Source of the DNA: Acidobacteria bacterium UBA2994 | Lineage (GTDB): Bacteria > Acidobacteriota > Vicinamibacteria > Vicinamibacterales > UBA8438 | Direction of reading: 5' to 3' | Assembly: GCA_002346545.1 (NCBI GenBank) | Contig: DEAA01000023.1 | Coordinates: 51,647 to 69,929, forward strand | DNA: 18,283 bases | Shown: piece by piece, positions 14,430 through 18,283 of the stretch | Position numbering within the stretch: position 1 is the first letter of the stretch | Layout: each line of letters starts with the position of its first letter | Translations under genes and position numbers: made by a program | Notes under the pieces: generated by a model | The model's input: only the letters and a program-made list of their open reading frames with translations | Database searches by the model: none | Told to the model about the DNA's origin: nothing

Positions 14430-14447
14430 GCGTCTGTAAGGAGACGC
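14430..14447 (+). promoter_or_regulatory. Hairpin that encloses the ribosome binding site of the 25-codon ORF
   Basis: GCGTCT (14430-14435) and AGACGC (14442-14447) are perfect arms around the loop GTAAGG. The Shine-Dalgarno AAGGAGA (14438-14444) is partly in the loop and partly in the right arm. Folding would therefore restrict ribosome access, which suggests translational control if the ORF is expressed. Confidence 0.35.
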
Positions 14448-14452
14448 ACTCG

Positions 14453-14530
14453 ATGCAGCCCCTGTTGGTACGCCTACGCATGCTTGTGTGCCTTAGCGGT
14501 GGCTTATCGTTGACCTGGGCCCAGGACTAG
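14453..14530 (+). pseudogene. 25-codon ORF that is a complete signal peptide and then stops (probable gene remnant)
   Basis: ATG 14453 follows a very strong AAGGAGA with 8 bases spacing. The product MQPLLVRLRMLVCLSGGLSL continues TWAQD and meets TAG at 14528-14530. Basic n-region, hydrophobic core and WA|Q cleavage site make this a textbook signal peptide for this genome, but almost nothing follows the cleavage point. The simplest reading is an exported protein gene broken by an early stop and further frame damage downstream. The alternative is a genuine leader or secreted micropeptide. No recognisable domain follows in any single frame. Confidence 0.45.
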
Positions 14531-14751
14531 GTGCCCTTCCTCAGCACTGCCGATGCCGGTGGTCTACCCGCCTGCAGACCTGGACTAGGACGAGATCCTC
14601 ATGCCGTGGGATGGTGAGGACAGCACATCAAGCGAATGGATTCCATCGAGTGGCCGGTGCGGGTCACCGTCTTTGTTGACGGCCGCACAGGATATCGTAG
14701 CCGGCGTCGGCTCCAGCCGTTCGGTGCCGGAACCTGGTAGTGTCGGAGGTG
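14531..14751 (+). other. Degenerate sequence without an intact gene
   Basis: After the stop of the 25-codon ORF no frame stays open with a good start before the DUF6174-like gene. Protein-like stretches appear in shifting frames: MPVVYPPADLD, a TAG, then DEILMPWDGEDSTSSEWIPS in one frame, and MDSIEWPVRVTVFVDGRTGY in another. They may be the decayed body of the gene whose signal peptide survives at 14453. Chance cannot be excluded in GC-rich DNA. Confidence 0.3.
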
Positions 14752-15204
14752 ATGCGTGTCTGGATACTAGCACCGCTGGTTTCTCTCGCTGTGTGCGCGT
14801 TGCAGGCCGGGCAGCCGTCCGAGGGAGAGGCCGCGCTCGGAGAGCACCGGGCCCGGTTCGAGGCGGCGGTGGGCGAGGACTACGATGTCACGTTCCAGCG
14901 AAGCTGCTTCTGCCCATCCGAGGCACGTCAGCCGTTACGGCTCGAGGTCAGGAACGGAGAGGTGCAATCGGTGACGCCGACCATCGAGGGTGCCCCGTCT
15001 CCGCCCGAGCTGCTCACAGCCGTGCGCGCCGTCGCGGAGGTCTTCGATCTGATACAGGACGCCTTCGGTCGAGCGGCCGCGGCGGTGCGTGTGGACTACG
15101 ACCCCGAGCTGGGTTACCCGCGTGAGGTCTACATCGACTATAGCGAGCGGATCGTCGACGAGGAGCAGTCCATCACCCTGAGTGATCTGGTCGTCGTCGG
15201 CTGA
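14752..15204 (+). CDS. Exported DUF6174-like protein
   Basis: The 150-residue protein (from ATG 14752) has a signal peptide of about 20 residues, VWILAPLVSLAVCALQAG. The mature domain matches the DUF6174 pattern: YDVTFQRSCFCPSEARQPLR (44-63) with a CxC motif (C52, C54), VRNGEV, a helix with VFDLIQDAF (97-105), VDYDPELGYPREVYIDYSER (114-133), and DEEQSITLSDL near the end. The domain has no known activity. Members are small secreted or lipid-anchored proteins. GTG at 14740 is an alternative start, though neither start has an ideally spaced ribosome binding site, because GGAGG (14745-14749) is only 2 bases before the ATG. Its last 32 bases overlap an open frame on the other strand. Confidence 0.72.
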   Translation: MRVWILAPLVSLAVCALQAGQPSEGEAALGEHRARFEAAVGEDYDVTFQRSCFCPSEARQPLRLEVRNGEVQSVTPTIEGAPSPPELLTAVRAVAEVFDLIQDAFGRAAAAVRVDYDPELGYPREVYIDYSERIVDEEQSITLSDLVVVG

Positions 15205-15343
15205 TCTCTCCCTGTTCGCAGAACACTCGGATCGTATTGCGGCCGATCGAGTTCACGTCGGCCTTTAGCTCGCGCAGCTCTCCGACGAGTTCGTCGCATT
15301 TCTCCAGTTGTGCCAGCAGCCGTTCGGTGTTCTCTGCAGAAAT
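15173..15343 (-). pseudogene. Coiled-coil-like open frame without a canonical start (probable frameshifted small gene)
   Basis: On the minus strand the frame ending at TGA 15175-15173 reads ISAENTERLLAQLEKCDELV followed by GELRELKADVNSIGRNTIRV, with leucines and charges spaced as in a heptad coiled coil. That would be unusual for chance sequence. No ATG, GTG or TTG lies between the upstream in-frame TGA and the start of this region. Only ATT (15343-15341), with a weak AGGT ahead, is available. Directly upstream, in another frame (15407-15357), a hydrophobic stretch VLFELIFVFDLLGLII ends at TGA. Together they look like a membrane anchor plus coiled coil broken by a frameshift. The gap 15205-15461 holds nothing else I can support. 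Confidence 0.35.
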
Positions 15344-15461
15344 CTGACCTGCGGAATCAAATGATCAAACCAAGAAGATCGAACACGAAGATGAGTTCGA
15401 ATAAGACGCACCCCGACCGGGGCCGAGGGCCAGCTCGAGTCAGAGGTTGGGTGGTGAAACC

Positions 15462-15590
15462 CTACTGGGCCGCGCGGCTGACGTAGCGCTGGAGCGTGGT
15501 TTCGACCCAGTCGGAGGCGCCCGGCATAAACCAGACGATCAGCACGGTCAGGAGCAGTGCGGCGGCGGTCACCTGATAAAAGTGTTTCAT
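15462..15590 (-). CDS. 42-residue single-pass membrane microprotein
   Basis: ATG 15590-15588 overlaps the TGA of the upstream minus-strand gene by ATGA, and the frame ends at TAG 15464-15462. The product begins MKHFYQVTAAALLLTVLIVW, has a single hydrophobic helix at about residues 7-22, then FMPGASDWVETTLQRYVSRA, a short amphipathic helix, and ends AQ. The ATGA coupling and the basic/hydrophobic/amphipathic design argue for a real gene. It probably sits in the inner membrane and partners the product of the gene ahead, which also has an N-terminal membrane segment. I do not recognise a family. Confidence 0.6.
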   Translation of the reverse strand: MKHFYQVTAAALLLTVLIVWFMPGASDWVETTLQRYVSRAAQ

Positions 15591-16102
15591 CGCGGTGCGG
15601 CCTCAAACAACCAGGAGGAACCAGATTCGACTGACTCGCGGGTTATGCGCGATGGGTACTTGCTAGTGATGGCGGCCGTGATGCCGTCCAGCTCCGGCCC
15701 CTCGGTTATCCGGCGTAACTGGCGTTCGAAGCGCTTGCTCCCCATCCTCAACACGGCCCGGCCATCGCGTTCTGCATCCCCCGGCCAGCCCTTCCAGATC
15801 TTGCCGACCGCCGAGCTCATGTAGCCCGACCAGACGTAGAGTTTGCCATCGTGATGGGTGGTCCAGATCCGGCGCGATCGCGGTGGGTCAAGAAGCTGCA
15901 ACTCGATGGTCCGGACGTCGTCGAGGAAGCCCCAGTCGGGGTCTGGACCGGTGTGCAGATCACCAGCGACGAGGGGACCGCCAGAGAAGAAGGCCTTGGC
16001 TCCGTCTGACATCCGCTGCTTGGTGGCGGCCGTCACCACCGCTGTGATGGGGATCAGGAGCAGGCATCCGAGGACGATGAGGGCGCGGAGCACGTCTTTC
16101 AT
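15587..16102 (-). CDS. Membrane-anchored protein with a split-barrel (PPOX-like) domain, tentative
   Basis: The protein is 171 residues from the ATG at 16102. The GTG at 16120 would add six residues ahead of the hydrophobic segment. The N-terminus MKDVLRALIVLGCLLLIPIT is a signal anchor or uncleaved membrane helix. The soluble part, VRTIELQLLDPPRSRRIWTT (63-82), HHDGKLYVWSGYM, KIWKGWPGDAERDGRAVLRM (101-120) and GSKRFERQLRRITE, has the strand order and 'KRWPGxxxRDGRAVxRxxGxRYxRxL' look of split-barrel flavin-binding proteins related to pyridoxamine-phosphate oxidase. Cofactor residues cannot be confirmed, so the function is tentative. It is coupled by ATGA to the 42-residue microprotein downstream, and lies 60 bases after the methyltransferase gene on the same strand. 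Confidence 0.6.
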   Translation of the reverse strand: MKDVLRALIVLGCLLLIPITAVVTAATKQRMSDGAKAFFSGGPLVAGDLHTGPDPDWGFLDDVRTIELQLLDPPRSRRIWTTHHDGKLYVWSGYMSSAVGKIWKGWPGDAERDGRAVLRMGSKRFERQLRRITEGPELDGITAAITSKYPSRITRESVESGSSWLFEAAPR

Positions 16103-16162
16103 GATGCCCCAGTCTAGCACCGCCGGCGTTTCGGCGGCCGCGTAGCGGACCGGCGCGGTCAG

Positions 16163-16699
16163 TCACGGGCCCGCGATTCGCCATAGGTAGATTCGTCGAC
16201 CGGCCACGCGTTGCATCTCATCCGGCGGCCAGTCCCCCATGTCGTAAGAGTGAGATACTACCCGGGCACCGGGAGGTAGTTCGGCACGCAGGCGGGGTCG
16301 GAGCCGTAGGTTCGGCTCGGGCTGCAGGTACAGCATCGCGACGGTGGCGTCACTGAGGTCGGCTTCGAATAGGTTGCCCACTTCGAATCGGGTCCGGCCC
16401 GACACCCCCTCGTACTCGGCCCGCGTCCTGGCTCTCTCCACGAGCGCCGGATCGCTCTCCACACCGACCCCGCGCGCGCCGCGTTTCGCCGCCGCAACGA
16501 CGATGCGACCATCACCACATCCCAGGTCGTAGACGACATCGTCCGGGCCGACGTCGGCCAAATCCAGCATCGCCTCGATCACCTCTGGTGGGGTAGTGGC
16601 GAACGCCACATCCTGTCCGGCTGCAAAGCTCCACCGAATTTCGGAGGGCGTCATTGCCACCAGGGCAATCAAGCAGAGCGTCTGGCCCGTGAGGCGCAT
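16163..16699 (-). CDS. Class I SAM methyltransferase with a signal-like N-terminus
   Basis: The 178-residue protein starts at ATG 16699. The methyltransferase domain begins near TTPPEVIEAMLDLADVGPDD (35-54). It has motif I VVYDLGCGDGRIVVAAAKRG (55-74), the acidic ribose ligand Glu81 in GVGVESDP, motif post I FEVGNLFEADLSDATVAMLY (105-124), and the closing VVSHSYDMGDWPPD (147-160). This matches a group of small bacterial methyltransferases distantly related to DOT1/protein-lysine methyltransferases. Residues 1-28 look like a signal peptide or anchor (MRLTGQTLCLIALVAMTP, then FAAGQ). An exported SAM enzyme is odd, since SAM is cytoplasmic, so this may be an anchor with the domain inside. It starts 10 bases after the stop of the sugar dehydrogenase, so the two are probably co-transcribed. 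The substrate is unknown. Confidence 0.82.
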   Translation of the reverse strand: MRLTGQTLCLIALVAMTPSEIRWSFAAGQDVAFATTPPEVIEAMLDLADVGPDDVVYDLGCGDGRIVVAAAKRGARGVGVESDPALVERARTRAEYEGVSGRTRFEVGNLFEADLSDATVAMLYLQPEPNLRLRPRLRAELPPGARVVSHSYDMGDWPPDEMQRVAGRRIYLWRIAGP

Positions 16700-16709
16700 G
16701 ATCAGCGGT

Positions 16710-18098
16710 CTAGTTGGCCGTGACCTTCCAGATGCGGTTACCGCCGTCATCGGAGACCAGCAGCGACCCGTCCGGCGCGGTGACTACACCCACCGGTCGA
16801 CCCCAGTGCTCGACCCGTTTGCCATCCTCTCCGGTGTTGGCTAGAAAGCCGGTCATGAAGTCTTCGAGCGGGCCGGGCCGGCCGTTCTCCATTGGGAAGA
16901 ACGCCACCCGGTAGCCGGTCGGAACAGTGCGGTTCCATGAGCCATGGAGCGCGATGAACCCGCCGTTCCGGTAGCGGTCCGGAAACGCGTCGCCTTCATA
17001 GAATGTGATCCCGAGCGGGGCCGAGTGGGCCGGGAGGAGTACGTCCGGCACGAGGGTGCTCTCGACCAACTCGGGGAATGCGCCGACGAACTTTGGGTCG
17101 TAGTGACTGCCGATGTAAGAGTACGGCCAGCCGTAGAAGCCGCCGTTCTGGACTGAAGTGACGAAGTCTGGCACCAGATCGTCACCGAGATTGTCCCGTT
17201 CGTTGTTCGCGGTCCAGATAATGTCGGTGCCTGGCTGCAGCGCGAGACCGACCGGGTTTCTGATGCCGGCGCCGTAAACGCGGGGCTCGGTCCCGTCGGG
17301 GTTCACCTCGAGTACGGCGGCTCGTCGACAATCCTCGCCCGCGTCACTGTTCGAGCGTGAACCAACTGAGATATAGAGCTTGCTGCCGTTTCGATTGAAC
17401 AGGACGTTCCGGCTGCGATGGCCGCCGGTCGGTAGGATAAGCAGCCGTTCTGGCGTACCCCGAGCTTCGAGGTCGCCGTCTTCGTACGCGAATCGCACCA
17501 CCGAGTCGGTGTTCCCTACATACAGATAGCCAGCGGTGAACGCGAGGCCGAACGGCAATCGGATACCGCCCTCGTCGCGGACGACGTAGTCAGGTGGTGG
17601 AGTACAGGCCGGTGGGTCCTTGACGAGGGACTGTGGTCCCTCGAGCACTCCGAGTACGGGCGGCGGCGGTTCGCCCCCAGGCGGCGGGGGGGGGATCGGG
17701 GCCGGGTAGGTTTCACCGTTCGCGTAGATGCCCCGCGCCTCGAACGTGCCGTCGTGGTTCTGGTCTCGCAACACATGAATGCTGTTGGTCGAGGGCGAGC
17801 TGACGAACAGATCGCCGTTGGGCGCGAACACCATCATGCGAGCACCGCGCAGCTCGGCGTAGCTAGACAGCGCGAACCCGGCCGGGACCTGCGGCAGCAT
17901 CCCTTCGGGACGCAGGATCCGTTGGCTGCCATTGGCAGTTGCCAGAGTTGGGCTGGGGAGTGCATCCGCTCGTGGCTGTTGGTGGACGGTGTTCTCCTGT
18001 GCTGCGGCCAGGCCGCTGGCGCTCATCAAGCCCGCCAGTGCCAGGACGATGTGCCAGCCTGCGTGAACCGGAGTGCGCCTTGGGGGTGTTACGGTCAT
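16710..18098 (-). CDS. Exported PQQ-dependent sugar dehydrogenase, sorbosone dehydrogenase type
   Basis: The 462-residue six-bladed propeller belongs to COG2133 (soluble glucose/L-sorbosone dehydrogenase, Yli-like). It oxidises aldose-type sugars with PQQ outside the cytoplasm. The start is ATG 18098, with GAGGAGA 6 bases ahead, rather than the adjoining TTG 18101. The signal peptide ends SGLAAA|QENT near residue 33. Signature blocks are LPFGLAF (181-187), LPTGGHRSRN (222-231) with the probable catalytic His227, LYISVGSRSN (241-250), GAGIRNPVGLAL (277-288), NNERDNLGDDLVPDF (298-312), NGGFYGWPYSYIG (318-330), AHSAPLGITFYEGD (357-370), and HGSWNR (385-390). An unusual proline-rich insert (132-148, PAPIPPPPPGGEPPPP) is encoded partly by a C9 tract. 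It leads a minus-strand unit with the methyltransferase. Confidence 0.9.
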   Translation of the reverse strand: MTVTPPRRTPVHAGWHIVLALAGLMSASGLAAAQENTVHQQPRADALPSPTLATANGSQRILRPEGMLPQVPAGFALSSYAELRGARMMVFAPNGDLFVSSPSTNSIHVLRDQNHDGTFEARGIYANGETYPAPIPPPPPGGEPPPPVLGVLEGPQSLVKDPPACTPPPDYVVRDEGGIRLPFGLAFTAGYLYVGNTDSVVRFAYEDGDLEARGTPERLLILPTGGHRSRNVLFNRNGSKLYISVGSRSNSDAGEDCRRAAVLEVNPDGTEPRVYGAGIRNPVGLALQPGTDIIWTANNERDNLGDDLVPDFVTSVQNGGFYGWPYSYIGSHYDPKFVGAFPELVESTLVPDVLLPAHSAPLGITFYEGDAFPDRYRNGGFIALHGSWNRTVPTGYRVAFFPMENGRPGPLEDFMTGFLANTGEDGKRVEHWGRPVGVVTAPDGSLLVSDDGGNRIWKVTAN

Positions 18099-18142
18099 CA
18101 AAGTTCTCCTCGGGCGGCCACCATTCAGTCACCGCACGCGCG

Positions 18143-18169
18143 ATTCTAGCGCGAGGCGAGCGCTATACT
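18143..18169. promoter_or_regulatory. Divergent -10 boxes around a dyad (candidate operator)
   Basis: A minus-strand TAGAAT (18148-18143) faces the sugar dehydrogenase and a plus-strand TATACT (18164-18169) faces the gene starting at 18250. Between them TAGCGC (18147-18152) and GCGCTA (18160-18165) form a 6-bp dyad with a 7-base spacer, and each arm ends in the first bases of one -10 box. One dimeric regulator bound here could control both genes. Good -35 hexamers are not apparent. Confidence 0.4.
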
Positions 18170-18249
18170 GGCGTGGTTCCACGCCTGTTATCTGTCCGTT
18201 CCCGTAGCGTCCACGGCATCTACCGACAGGGTGGCCATTAGGAGAAGTC

Positions 18250-18283
18250 ATGTTTCGATCGTTGTCCTTGTCCGTGCTTTGTT
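18250..18283 (+). CDS. Start of a further gene, probably exported (3' truncated)
   Basis: ATG 18250 follows AGGAG (18240-18244) with 5 bases spacing. The 11 visible codons, MFRSLSLSVLC, have the basic-then-hydrophobic beginning of a signal peptide. The frame runs off the end of the window, so the product cannot be named. A TATACT box lies about 80 bases upstream. Confidence 0.5.
   Translation, partial: MFRSLSLSVLC

Noticed and set aside
15265..15606. 113-codon minus-strand frame
   Set aside because: It overlaps the better-supported 42-residue microprotein and the coiled-coil frame in other frames, is Arg/Pro/His-rich, and has no motif or ribosome binding site.
1..18283. CRISPR array, tRNA/rRNA, transposase or phage genes
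   Set aside because: I saw no regularly spaced direct repeats, no cloverleaf-like segment with a TTCGA arm and acceptor stem, and no transposase, integrase or phage structural motif on either strand.

Overview
The window is GC-rich bacterial DNA, densely coded on both strands, with no tRNA, rRNA, insertion sequence or CRISPR array that I can see. The mix of genes points to an uncultivated Acidobacteriota lineage, most likely class Vicinamibacteria: exported PQQ dehydrogenases without a haem domain, a DUF4159 protein, LACTB-like serine hydrolases, and multiple copies of an uncharacterised exported family with a 'YACHEGN' motif. This assignment is inference from gene content, because no marker gene is present.

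Layout. (1) 1-2249: the 3' end of a hotdog-fold thioesterase, then an exported PQQ dehydrogenase. (2) 2264-3423, minus strand: an RRM RNA-binding protein whose best start is an AUU codon, and a zinc-ribbon methyltransferase. (3) 3511-4670: an endonuclease/exonuclease/phosphatase-fold protein overlapping a small unknown gene by ATGA. (4) 4752-9534: a probable operon of a second PQQ dehydrogenase, an SMP-30-type lactonase lipoprotein, a LACTB-like serine hydrolase (ATGA overlap) and a small cupin-like protein. (5) 9600-10445, minus: DUF4159 protein. (6) 10580-13780: three consecutive paralogues of an uncharacterised exported family. (7) 13923-15204: an unknown exported protein, a 25-codon signal-peptide-only ORF followed by degenerate sequence, and a DUF6174-like protein. 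(8) 15173-18098, minus: a PQQ sugar dehydrogenase of the sorbosone type, a methyltransferase with a signal-like N-terminus, a membrane-anchored split-barrel-like protein, a coupled 42-residue membrane microprotein, and a degenerate coiled-coil frame. (9) 18250-end: the first codons of another probably exported gene.

How the genes may work together. Three quinoprotein-type dehydrogenases and a lactonase-type propeller suggest periplasmic or surface oxidation of sugars or alcohols, with hydrolysis of the resulting lactones. No electron-accepting cytochrome c or PQQ biosynthesis gene is in view. Most other genes encode exported proteins of unknown function. All ten clear signal peptidase I sites I can place are followed directly by glutamine, a lineage-wide pattern that could mean N-terminal pyroglutamate formation.

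The best candidates for something undescribed are the triple YACHEGN paralogue cluster with its two conserved cysteines, the 42-residue microprotein, the AUU-start RRM gene, and the signal-peptide-only ORF whose ribosome binding site sits inside a hairpin.
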